From assembly GCA_937970115.1 (NCBI GenBank), contig CALBVO010000017.1, positions 1 to 13,903 on the forward strand: DNA of 13,903 nucleotides. Direction: 5' to 3'. A program made the position numbers and the translations under genes. The DNA is from Minisyncoccota bacterium (lineage in GTDB: Bacteria; Patescibacteriota; Minisyncoccia; Phycocordibacterales; UBA1006). The notes beneath the pieces are model-generated. The model searched no databases. It saw nothing but the letters and a program-made list of their open reading frames with translations, and was not told where the DNA came from. Below, one piece after another: positions 5,982 to 12,550 of the stretch (positions are counted from its first letter, which is position 1; every line of letters starts with the position of its first letter).

Positions 5982-6515
5982 ATGCACGTATATCTCTATC
6001 AATATATTATCGCAACACCAATTTTAATACTTCATGGTGTACTGACTGTTTTAATTATCTTCATGTTACTAAAACATGATATAAAAATTACTCAGCATTT
6101 CAAAAAATACGGAATGACTTATGGTCTCATTATTGGGATTGCATCTATCGTAGGAAGTCTTGGGTTCTCTCTTGGCTATGCTTATGCGCCATGTGAACTC
6201 TGTTGGTACCAACGAATATTTCATTATCCGCAGGCTTTTCTGTTTGCAATAGCACTCTATTACAAAGACGCACGAGTCTGGACCTATAGTATATGGTTAT
6301 CAGTAATTGGATTTATTATTGCGGGATATCAGGTTTTGATTCAATTTAATCCAGCGCTAGCAAAATCATCTGTTTGCAGTATCGTCCCAGCAGCTGAGAG
6401 TTGTAGTGATATACTCACCCAATCATATGGATACATCAGTATTCCGGTTATGTCATTAACATTCTTTACATGTTTAATCATGTTATATATTTACCAAATT
6501 AAAAATCCTCATTAG
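5982..6515 (+). CDS. dsbB: DsbB/BdbC-type disulfide bond formation protein
   Basis: DsbB-family membrane proteins reoxidise a DsbA-like partner and pass electrons to quinone. The 177-residue product has the redox motif C71-E-L-C74 followed by W-Y-Q-R, and a second pair, C132 and C141, in a later external loop. Hydrophobic helices lie at about 9-30, 47-69, 84-94, 102-122 and 150-172; the first appears extra relative to the four-helix DsbB core. The I152-S-I-P155-V-M-S segment is typical of the BdbC subgroup. A promoter placed six bases before the ATG supports this start. It converges with the pilin gene, whose product carries two cysteines and is a possible beneficiary. No dsbA is visible in the window. 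Confidence 0.92.
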   Translation: MHVYLYQYIIATPILILHGVLTVLIIFMLLKHDIKITQHFKKYGMTYGLIIGIASIVGSLGFSLGYAYAPCELCWYQRIFHYPQAFLFAIALYYKDARVWTYSIWLSVIGFIIAGYQVLIQFNPALAKSSVCSIVPAAESCSDILTQSYGYISIPVMSLTFFTCLIMLYIYQIKNPH

Positions 6516-6522
6516 GATTTTT
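6501..6522. terminator. Bidirectional terminator shared by dsbB and the pilin gene
   Basis: AAAAATCCT (6501-6509) and AGGATTTTT (6514-6522) form a perfect 9-bp stem with a 4-base loop. The arms give U-rich tails on both strands. The dsbB stop codon (6513-6515) lies in the loop and second arm, and the first two bases of the complementary pilin stop codon (6521-6523) are in the same arm. One compact structure thus appears to end both convergent genes. Confidence 0.8.
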
Positions 6523-7036
6523 AAAATTCAGGACCAATAAAATTACCATATAAATCTACACCTACAACAACAGCATCACGGTACCCATAAGAAGTACCAT
6601 TACAGAACTCAACACCCCTAGAGGTATCGCTTTTTGTTTCTAAATTGAATACCAACATATATGCTAGACCAGAACAAAATGAAGATGAAGGATGTCCGAA
6701 ATAACCATACACATATTCACCTGGGATTGCTGCTGCATAGTCAGCAGGTTGCTCGGAAGTATTTAAAGGATCTACAGGTAGACGAGTGCCTAACAATGAT
6801 TCTAAGTTATCCCAACTTGAATTGTGGCTACTTTGCCAACTTGTAATTGGATAAGTTCCATTATTAATATAATAAACTTCAAGAGCACTTTGAATCGTCC
6901 TTATATCAGCTAATCGTTTAGCGTCACGCGATGTAGCTCTAGTTTGAGTTAGAGAAGATAATACAACAGTTGCAAGTACTCCAATAATAGAAATAACAAC
7001 AAGTAATTCAATTAAAGTAAATCCTTTATTTTTCAT
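6521..7036 (-). CDS. Type IV prepilin-like protein (pilin/pseudopilin)
   Basis: This is a 171-residue prepilin. Residues MKNKG form the leader cleaved by prepilin peptidase before F6. The mature protein begins FTLIELLVVISIIGVLATVV with the conserved Glu at mature position 5 (E10). The amphipathic helix continues through RATSRDAKRLADIRTIQSALEVYYINNGTYP (33-63), a pattern common in Parcubacteria pilins. The C-terminal globular part contains only two cysteines, C121 and C145, which could form the disulfide loop typical of pilins. The frame is open nine codons further upstream, but the ATG at 7036 gives the correct short leader and lies six bases from an extended -10 box. No assembly ATPase or platform protein is nearby. 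Confidence 0.93.
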   Translation of the reverse strand: MKNKGFTLIELLVVISIIGVLATVVLSSLTQTRATSRDAKRLADIRTIQSALEVYYINNGTYPITSWQSSHNSSWDNLESLLGTRLPVDPLNTSEQPADYAAAIPGEYVYGYFGHPSSSFCSGLAYMLVFNLETKSDTSRGVEFCNGTSYGYRDAVVVGVDLYGNFIGPEF

Positions 7037-7042
7037 AAATAC

Positions 7043-7051
7043 ATAATACCA
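7043..7051 (-). promoter_or_regulatory. Extended -10 promoter of the pilin gene, predicted leaderless
   Basis: On the minus strand, TGGTATTAT (7051 to 7043) is an extended -10 element (TG-N-TATTAT). Six bases (GTATTT) separate it from the ATG at 7036. No -35 match is seen at the right spacing. It lies between the glycosidase stop codon and the pilin start, so the pilin may be transcribed independently. Confidence 0.55.
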
Positions 7052-7072
7052 CGTGAAGAACAAAAAAATATT

Positions 7073-8212
7073 TCATTTGTTGTTTTTTAATACTAATTTC
7101 ATCTTCATGATTTTCTCTACCTTTGATTGAAGCAATTTTTTAAACTTCTCATCCTGTTGAATTTTCGTATAAACATCATTAAACGCCGTATCAATATCAC
7201 GAGGAAGTAAAACAATATCTGCCCCAGCCTCAAGTGCGCGAATCGGAATATTATCAAATTGATCTAAAGCTCCCATATTCAAGGCATCAGTAACAACCAA
7301 ACCTTTGAATCCAAGTTCCTCTTGTAATAAATCAGTCATAATATTTTTAGACAAACTCGCAGGTAGACCATTTGTTGACCAGTCTGGATTATTTTCAATG
7401 GCGAGATGACCTACCATAACCATCGGAATATCATCATTGATGGCTAATCTAAATTGCTCTAATTCAACCAATTCACCATTGATAGTTTGAAGGTTCTTGT
7501 GGGTGTCACCTGATACATTACCATGACCAGGAAAATGTTTGGCTGTAGGTACGATACCTAATTCGAGAGATCGCGAAGAAAATGCTCCGGCCAATGTATG
7601 AATGTAGTTAGGTTCATTTCCATACGATCGATTTCCAATGACTGACTGATTCTGATTACCATCATAGACCGGTGCAAAATTTATATTTACTCCAATAGTG
7701 TGTAGATAGCGAGAAATAGTCTCTGCAATTTCATTCGATTCATCTATCGTATTTAGTGAATTGGTATTAGGAATACCTCCTAATTGTGGTAAGCGATATT
7801 GAACCAGCGATGGCTCAGCATCAATAGATATTAAAAGAGGTAATTCAGATTCCAGAGACTGGACCAGATCTGCATCATTGGTTGTGTAATCCTTGCGAAG
7901 AATCATAAACCCGCCCACATGATAATCATTAATCCATCGCACTAGATCATCGTAGGTATGGAAACTTTCGTAGGCTGGCATTAATACCATTCCTGCCAAT
8001 TCCCTATCAGATAATGCCAGCACTCGTCTTTGCGCAACCGTTTTGAGGTTTTGATTTGTCGAGAGAAAATCGTCCAATTCACCAGAGAGTAAATTTGGCA
8101 TAGTGGCTAGTATATTTTCTGATGTATTCTCTTCTGCAAGAATATTTTGATATGAGAAAATTCCATAGGCACCAATCCCCATCAATATTATTATGTATAG
8201 TACAAATCTCAT
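7073..8212 (-). CDS. Family 3 glycoside hydrolase, NagZ-like beta-N-acetylhexosaminidase
   Basis: NagZ-type GH3 enzymes remove terminal N-acetylglucosamine, usually from peptidoglycan fragments. The 379-residue product has an N-terminal hydrophobic segment (about 2-20), suggesting membrane anchoring and an external active site, unlike cytosolic E. coli NagZ. The TIM-barrel motifs are present: K225-H-F-P-G-H-G231, then D236-T-H238 (the family's Asp-His dyad, with His as general acid/base), and VVTDALNMGAL with D309 as the predicted nucleophile. The frame is open 12 codons further upstream, but the ATG at 8212 is one base after the NUDIX stop and starts the membrane segment directly (MRFVLYIIILMG). 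Translational coupling with the NUDIX gene is likely. Substrate specificity is inferred. Confidence 0.88.
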   Translation of the reverse strand: MRFVLYIIILMGIGAYGIFSYQNILAEENTSENILATMPNLLSGELDDFLSTNQNLKTVAQRRVLALSDRELAGMVLMPAYESFHTYDDLVRWINDYHVGGFMILRKDYTTNDADLVQSLESELPLLISIDAEPSLVQYRLPQLGGIPNTNSLNTIDESNEIAETISRYLHTIGVNINFAPVYDGNQNQSVIGNRSYGNEPNYIHTLAGAFSSRSLELGIVPTAKHFPGHGNVSGDTHKNLQTINGELVELEQFRLAINDDIPMVMVGHLAIENNPDWSTNGLPASLSKNIMTDLLQEELGFKGLVVTDALNMGALDQFDNIPIRALEAGADIVLLPRDIDTAFNDVYTKIQQDEKFKKLLQSKVEKIMKMKLVLKNNK

Positions 8213-8213
8213 A

Positions 8214-8720
8214 TTATCTTTGTGCGTTATATAGATACCATACTGCAACCATGGTTGATGCTCCTGGCCATATTTTTCCCTGATTGATCATATCGAAAAT
8301 TTGATCAAGTCTAAACCAATCATAATCGAGGACTTCCCCGCTGTCTGGGCTTTCAATCTTTTCGGGTAATTCTGAAATATTTTTACACACAAAATAATGG
8401 GTATTATAATTAACCGTTGCGTTTTCGCTCGAGCCATCAAAAAATTCCTCCCAATATTCTGCCTGCATGCCGACTTCTTCGGCAAGTTCCTCCTGTGCAT
8501 GATCGAGTGGTTTCTTATTTTCCTTGTCGCACCAACCGCTGATTAATTTCCAACGTGAAGATTTCTCGTGAGTCCGATATTCGTTCATTAATAGTATTTT
8601 ATTATCACGGATTGGTAATACATGAACATTAGGTAGTAATGAGGTGCGTTCATAAGTATGCCCATGTATTTCTTCTTCGGTGATCTTAATATATTTTCCT
8701 TGGTACATAGTTTTTTTCAT
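8214..8720 (-). CDS. NUDIX hydrolase with an atypical Nudix box
   Basis: NUDIX enzymes hydrolyse nucleoside diphosphates linked to another group. The 168-residue product looks closest to the ADP-ribose pyrophosphatase-like group by layout: an N-terminal strand region (KYIKITEEEI), then PIRDNKILLMNEYR and the Nudix box near 62-85. The box ends E77-E-L-x-E81-E82-x-G84-M85. The metal-binding glutamates are retained, but the usual Arg of the R-E motif is Glu (E77), and the spacing from G62 is one residue longer than canonical. It may therefore have unusual activity. It lies first in a two-gene unit with the glycosidase and has its own extended -10 promoter. The substrate cannot be predicted. Confidence 0.9.
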   Translation of the reverse strand: MKKTMYQGKYIKITEEEIHGHTYERTSLLPNVHVLPIRDNKILLMNEYRTHEKSSRWKLISGWCDKENKKPLDHAQEELAEEVGMQAEYWEEFFDGSSENATVNYNTHYFVCKNISELPEKIESPDSGEVLDYDWFRLDQIFDMINQGKIWPGASTMVAVWYLYNAQR

Positions 8721-8726
8721 GTATAC

Positions 8727-8735
8727 ATTATATCA
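8727..8735 (-). promoter_or_regulatory. Extended -10 promoter of the NUDIX gene, predicted leaderless
   Basis: On the minus strand, TGATATAAT (8735 to 8727) is a perfect extended -10 element. Six bases (GTATAC) separate it from the ATG at 8720. It is almost identical to the tnpA promoter (TGATATACT, then six bases, then ATG). No -35 match is evident. Confidence 0.65.
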
Positions 8736-8799
8736 AATATAAATTATTGTTTTTATATTTAAAAATGTTTTAATATAAATAAACATAAAACTTAAATAC

Positions 8800-9291
8800 A
8801 TGAGAAGTTTAATTTATTTATTTCTTTTTAAGAAAAAACATGAAATTCTAGATAATCAAAATCTTTTTAAATTTCAAAGTGATCTAGCAGCTTTTTTTGT
8901 CAAAACACAAGACACACGTTTCTTTGGAAAAAATACTGAAGCAATAAGGCCTTTTATTTGTGGGCAAATGCAGATTAAAAATAAAACTACAAGCAAAGCA
9001 ATCAAAAATCACCTTAAGGATTATGAAAAAGTAGTAATTGCAAAAGCTAAAGAAATTAAACCAGACATTTCCAATGATCAAATTGATGAATTAGTTCAGG
9101 ATTTGAGAAAAAACTTTACAAGAGAAAACCCTGAATACACAACCACTGGCACTGAAAATATTTTTAGCAATATCTCTGTGAAAACATTGCAAGAATTAAT
9201 TATTGTTGCAAAAGCAAATGGTGGATCATTATCCTATAATGAATTTATGTCTTCTTACAAGAATCTAAAAAATGAATGCGAGCACTCTTAA
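8800..9291 (+). CDS. Hypothetical protein
   Basis: I do not recognise this 163-residue product. It begins with a short hydrophobic stretch (SLIYLFLF, 3-10) followed at once by Lys residues, too short for a convincing signal peptide. The remainder is soluble, mixed-charge and probably mostly helical, with Lys-rich segments (KNHLKDYEKVVIAKAKEIK, about 69-87) and VKTLQELIIVAKANGG (about 126-141). One cysteine is at about 54 and one near the C-terminus. The gene is AT-rich, divergent from the NUDIX gene and convergent with the L5 gene, and its stop codon lies inside a good terminator hairpin, which supports a real gene. No ribosome binding site or clear -10 box was found. Confidence 0.65.
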   Translation: MRSLIYLFLFKKKHEILDNQNLFKFQSDLAAFFVKTQDTRFFGKNTEAIRPFICGQMQIKNKTTSKAIKNHLKDYEKVVIAKAKEIKPDISNDQIDELVQDLRKNFTRENPEYTTTGTENIFSNISVKTLQELIIVAKANGGSLSYNEFMSSYKNLKNECEHS

Positions 9292-9304
9292 TGAGTGCTT
9301 TTTA
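9281..9304 (+). terminator. Terminator of the hypothetical gene at 8800-9291
   Basis: AGCACTC (9281-9287) and GAGTGCT (9293-9299) form a perfect 7-bp stem with a 5-base loop, followed by a T-run. The gene's TAA stop codon is in the loop, so the terminator overlaps the coding end. Confidence 0.85.
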
Positions 9305-9337
9305 TTATTTATATGATTAATATCAATCATAGCAAAC

Positions 9338-9367
9338 AAAAAACCAAAGCTTATGCTTCAGTTTTTT
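9338..9367 (-). terminator. Terminator of the S19-to-L5 transcript
   Basis: On the minus strand CTGAAGC (9361 to 9355) and GCTTTGG (9350 to 9344) form a 7-bp stem (two G-U pairs) around ATAA. A run of A before it pairs with the T-tract after it. The L5 stop codon TAA is the last three bases of the loop. This structure indicates that transcription of the upstream ribosomal genes ends at L5 and does not reach S14. Confidence 0.75.
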
Positions 9368-10073
9368 CTTCGGTAGCTTCTTCTACAACCCCTGCATCCT
9401 CGGCAGTAACAACTGTTCCTGCTTCTTCTGCGGCTTCGGCTGCTTCAGCCTTTGCTAATTCAGCTTTTTGCTGAGCCTTTCGGGCTTTAGCCTTTCGGTC
9501 TTCTTCTGCTTGTGCTTTTTGAGCTTCGGCGTCAAGTTTCTTAAAAGGAACTCCTAAGAATCGTAAATATGCTTCGGCAGATTCTTTATCTTTTGCTGTT
9601 GTAACAACGGTTACAGACAAACCAAATATATTATGTAGCTCTTCGTCTCCTGTTTCTGGGAAAATAGTGTGCTCTTTGATTCCGATGGTTAGGTTACCCA
9701 TTTCATCAATTGATTTTGTTTCTAAACCTCGGAAATCCTTGGTTCGTGGTAAGGCAATGTTTACCAATTTATCAAAAAATGAATGCATTTGCTCTCCTCG
9801 AAGAGTAACTGCCTGACCAACAACATCACCTTCGCGTGATTTAAATCCCGCAATAGATTGTTTTGCTTTTCGGCCTGATGGTTTTTGACCGGTAATGATT
9901 GCTAATTGCTCTGCAATAAAATCATTCTTGTGTCGGTCTTTCTTTTGCATTGTACCTGTTCCCACATTTACCACGATCTTGTTGATCTTTGGTGTCTGCA
10001 TAACATTAGTAAGACCAAGTTCTGCGCCAAGTGTTTCAAATACTTTTGCTTGTTTTTCTTTAAGTGATTTCAT
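9351..10073 (-). CDS. rplE: 50S ribosomal protein L5 with a 61-residue C-terminal tail
   Basis: L5 binds 5S rRNA in the central protuberance and contacts the small-subunit head (bridge B1). Residues 1-179 are the complete family core, with INKIVVNVGTG (30-40), GQKPSGRKAKQSIAGFKSRE (62-81), LPRTKDFRGL (108-117), and the ending FLGVPFKK. Residues 180-240 are extra: a predicted helical Ala/Lys/Glu/Gln segment (to about 217), then an acidic end rich in Val, Thr and Glu. Typical L5 has about 180 residues. The extension is in frame and ends within the terminator, so it is unlikely to be an artefact. It follows rplX by four bases and is the last gene of its unit. Confidence 0.96.
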   Translation of the reverse strand: MKSLKEKQAKVFETLGAELGLTNVMQTPKINKIVVNVGTGTMQKKDRHKNDFIAEQLAIITGQKPSGRKAKQSIAGFKSREGDVVGQAVTLRGEQMHSFFDKLVNIALPRTKDFRGLETKSIDEMGNLTIGIKEHTIFPETGDEELHNIFGLSVTVVTTAKDKESAEAYLRFLGVPFKKLDAEAQKAQAEEDRKAKARKAQQKAELAKAEAAEAAEEAGTVVTAEDAGVVEEATEEKTEA

Positions 10074-10077
10074 ACGA

Positions 10078-10386
10078 TTATTTCAGTTCAGTTCCAGAAG
10101 CTTTGGCTACTCGAACTTTTTTACCGTCTTTTTGCGTATATCCTACTCGTGTTCCCTTAGAAGCTTTTTCATCATAGAACATAACATTTGATACGTGAAT
10201 TGGAGTTTCGGTGTCTACCATAACTTTTTTTCCTGATGCATCTCGTGTTACTTTCTTTTTGATGTTTACTCCTTCAACAACAACCATATCAGTTTCGCTG
10301 AGTGTTTTAAGAACTTTTCCTTGCTTATTCTTATCCTGTCGCGAACCTGATTTTACAATCACATTGTCTCCTACTTTGATTTTCAT
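10078..10386 (-). CDS. rplX: 50S ribosomal protein L24
   Basis: L24 is an assembly-initiating protein near the exit tunnel. The 102-residue product has the KOW motif near the N-terminus (VGDNVIVKSGSRQDKNKQGK, 5-24), the VVVEGVNIKKK block (35-45) and the ETPIHVSNVMFYDE region. Length is normal. It lies four bases after rplN and four before rplE, in the same direction. The start has no Shine-Dalgarno sequence. Confidence 0.96.
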   Translation of the reverse strand: MKIKVGDNVIVKSGSRQDKNKQGKVLKTLSETDMVVVEGVNIKKKVTRDASGKKVMVDTETPIHVSNVMFYDEKASKGTRVGYTQKDGKKVRVAKASGTELK

Positions 10387-10390
10387 AAGC

Positions 10391-10759
10391 TTAGATTACC
10401 TCTGGTGCTAATGAGATGATTTTTTGATATCCTCTCTCTGCTAATTCACGTGGGATCGGCCCAAAGATACGTGCCCCCCGTGGTTCTTTTTTAGCATCAA
10501 CAATAACAACAGCATTATCATCAAATCGAATGTATGAACCATCCTTTCGACGAAATTCTTTTTGTTGACGTACAACTACTCCACGTACTACGTCTTTTTT
10601 CTTAACGAGTTTACGTGGTTCAGATTTTTTAATTGACAAAACTACAAGATCTCCAAGTCGTGCGTATCGTCGTTTTGACCCTCCAAGGATCTTGAATACA
10701 CGCCCTTCTTTGGCTCCGGTGTTGTCAGTAATTTTTACATTTGTTCCTACTTGGATCAT
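10391..10759 (-). CDS. rplN: 50S ribosomal protein L14
   Basis: L14 lies at the subunit interface (bridges B5 and B8). The 122-residue product has the highly conserved features MIQVGTNVKITDNTGAKE, the GGSKRRYARLGD segment, VVRQQKEFRRKDGSYIRFDDNA and the C-terminal GARIFGPIPRELAERGYQKI. Length matches the family exactly. It is separated from rpsQ by 93 bases, more than usual. Confidence 0.97.
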   Translation of the reverse strand: MIQVGTNVKITDNTGAKEGRVFKILGGSKRRYARLGDLVVLSIKKSEPRKLVKKKDVVRGVVVRQQKEFRRKDGSYIRFDDNAVVIVDAKKEPRGARIFGPIPRELAERGYQKIISLAPEVI

Positions 10760-10852
10760 ATTTATGTTCGAGAATTATGGACTACCAACCTTGATATACA
10801 AGGTGGTCTCTCATAAGAGCTCGTATTACTTATTGATAAAACGTTTCAGACA
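10760..10852 (-). other. Spacer with small hairpins between rpsQ and rplN
   Basis: Two palindromes lie here: CCTTG-ATATA-CAAGG (10789-10803), extendable by outer ACC/GGT with bulges, and CTCT-CATA-AGAG (10808-10819). Neither is followed by a T-run on the minus strand, so neither looks like a terminator. They may be processing or regulatory sites. No promoter is clear. Confidence 0.4.
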
Positions 10853-11095
10853 TTATTCAGAAACGACAACAAAACTTTTCTTTTTTGAGATTGGTTTTGT
10901 TTCTACGATTTCAACAGTATCCCCAATTTTAAATTGGTTGTTTTCATCGTGTGCATGGTATTTCTTTGAAATTGTGTAGAATTTCTTGTATTTTGAATGC
11001 TTTACAAAACGTCCAACTTCTACCACGACAGTCTTATCCATCGCATCAGATACAACCGTACCTTGCAATGTTTTTTTATTTATTTCAGTGCTCAT
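10853..11095 (-). CDS. rpsQ: 30S ribosomal protein S17
   Basis: S17 is a primary 16S rRNA-binding protein with an OB fold. The 80-residue product carries LQGTVVSDAMDKTVVVEV (10-27), the basic loop KHSKYKKFYTISKKYHAHDE (32-51) and FKIGDTVEIVETKPISKKKSF (55-75). Length is normal, so it is not a fusion with the missing L29. It starts 17 bases after the rplP stop codon, the slot where rpmC is normally found. Confidence 0.96.
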   Translation of the reverse strand: MSTEINKKTLQGTVVSDAMDKTVVVEVGRFVKHSKYKKFYTISKKYHAHDENNQFKIGDTVEIVETKPISKKKSFVVVSE

Positions 11096-11112
11096 ATATG
11101 GTTTCTGATGAA

Positions 11113-11541
11113 TTAATAAATATCGTTAGTGCTAACAATTTTTGTAGTAATTGGTAATTTAGTTCCAGCTTTTCGAAGAGCTTCTTTTGCAACAGATTCT
11201 GTTACATTTCCAACTTCGAACAAGATTCGTCCAGGCTCTGTTTCAAAACAGAATCCTTGTGGATCTCCTTTACCCTTACCCATACCTACCTCAGCAGCTT
11301 TTCGTGTGATTGGTCGGTCTGGAAAAATACGAATATAGTATTTACCAAATTTTCCAACTTCACGAGTTAAGACCTTACGTGCTGATTCGATTTGATTTGA
11401 AGTGATTCGTGCACCACTTGTTGCTTTTAAACCATGTGATCCATTTACAATACGTGTCCCACGAGTTGCGTTTCCACGTTTATCTGGATGTTTTCTGGCA
11501 GTTTGCCATTTTCGGTGTTTTACTTTTTTTGGAAATAACAT
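11113..11541 (-). CDS. rplP: 50S ribosomal protein L16
   Basis: L16 stabilises the A-site side of the large subunit. The 142-residue product has MLFPKKVKHRKWQ, the long basic loop region, RITSNQIESARKVLTR (46-61), YYIRIFPDRPITRKAAEVGMGKGKGDP (68-94) and the C-terminal GRILFEVGNVTESVAKEALRKAGTKLP. Length is normal, with no added domain that could represent L29. It follows rpsC with six bases between, in a TATT-ATG start context. Confidence 0.96.
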   Translation of the reverse strand: MLFPKKVKHRKWQTARKHPDKRGNATRGTRIVNGSHGLKATSGARITSNQIESARKVLTREVGKFGKYYIRIFPDRPITRKAAEVGMGKGKGDPQGFCFETEPGRILFEVGNVTESVAKEALRKAGTKLPITTKIVSTNDIY

Positions 11542-11547
11542 AATAGT

Positions 11548-12219
11548 TTATCGGTTATTTTGCTTGTTCTCCAAAGAGTCTCCTTTATAAATCCAAACCT
11601 TGATTCCGATAACTCCGTACGGTAGGTTTGCTCGGTATGCTGCAAAATCAACGTCTCCTCGAATGAATTGCAATGGAATTCCTCCTCGTTTTACTTCTTC
11701 GCGACGAGCCATTTCATTTCCACCAAGTCGCCCTCCTAAAACAATTTTTGCCCCTTTTACTTCTCGTGACCCCATCACCTTATCGAGCATTTGTTTCATT
11801 ACTCGTCGGAATGGAAGCCGTCGTTCGAGACCTTCTGCAATTTGTTGGGCAACAATCATTGCATCAGCATCTGGATTTTTGATTTCTACAACATCAATTG
11901 AAAAGTCAGGTGCAACAGCGATATTTTTTCGCTTCATTTCTTTAATTACAGCCTTTGTTAGATCTGCAATACCGTCTCCTGATTTACCAATGATAAATCC
12001 TGGTCGTGATGTTGAGATAACAATCTTTGTTGATTTTTGATCACGCTTGAATTCAATTCCTCCAACATATTTTCCTCGAAGTTTCTTTTCTAGGAATTCT
12101 CGGATTAGAATATCATTCTTTAGGTAATCTCTGTATTTTTGACCTTTTGCGAACCATTGTGATTTCCATCCTCGCAGGTTAACTAATCGGTGTGCATATG
12201 GGTGTACTCTTTGTGACAT
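11548..12219 (-). CDS. rpsC: 30S ribosomal protein S3
   Basis: S3 shapes the mRNA entry channel and has helicase-related function with S4 and S5. The 223-residue product has MSQRVHPYAHRL, a type II KH domain with the RPGFIIGKSGDGI loop (G78-K-S-G81), and the C-terminal domain ending GGRLGGNEMARRE and YGVIGIKVWIYKGD. Length is normal. It starts one base after the rplV stop codon, implying translational coupling. Confidence 0.97.
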   Translation of the reverse strand: MSQRVHPYAHRLVNLRGWKSQWFAKGQKYRDYLKNDILIREFLEKKLRGKYVGGIEFKRDQKSTKIVISTSRPGFIIGKSGDGIADLTKAVIKEMKRKNIAVAPDFSIDVVEIKNPDADAMIVAQQIAEGLERRLPFRRVMKQMLDKVMGSREVKGAKIVLGGRLGGNEMARREEVKRGGIPLQFIRGDVDFAAYRANLPYGVIGIKVWIYKGDSLENKQNNR

Positions 12220-12220
12220 A

Positions 12221-12550
12221 TTATTTTTCTACAGCGAGTGACAAATGAATGTTACTTGTTCGCTTGTTAATTCGTTTTGCAACTCCTCGCGCTCGCGGGC
12301 GATATCGCTTTAGAGTTACTCCTTTGTCGACCGTGATTTCTTTTACGATAAGATCGTCAACTGAAACCTTAAAGTTGTTTTCTGCGTTTGCTGCAGCTGA
12401 TGTAATAAGTTTTGTTACGACATCTGCACCTCGTTTTGGTAAGAAGTTAAGTTCAGCCAAGGCTTGGTTAACTTTTTTACCTCGTACAAGGTCTGCGACT
12501 AATCGAACCTTTCGTGGTGATTGTCGGTAATTTTTTAGACTTGCTTTCAT
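12221..12550 (-). CDS. rplV: 50S ribosomal protein L22
   Basis: L22 lines the peptide exit tunnel with its long beta hairpin. The 109-residue product has YRQSPRKVRLVADLVRGKKV (8-27), the central ITSAAANAENNFKV block and the hairpin GVTLKRYRPRARGVAKRINKRTSNIHL (78-104). Length is normal. It follows rpsS by 14 bases, with a TATT-ATG start context. Confidence 0.97.
   Translation of the reverse strand: MKASLKNYRQSPRKVRLVADLVRGKKVNQALAELNFLPKRGADVVTKLITSAAANAENNFKVSVDDLIVKEITVDKGVTLKRYRPRARGVAKRINKRTSNIHLSLAVEK

Noticed and set aside
6521..7063. Longer pilin start nine codons upstream (at 7063)
   Set aside because: It would add residues before the short positively charged leader, break the prepilin peptidase pattern, and begin upstream of the well-placed -10 box.
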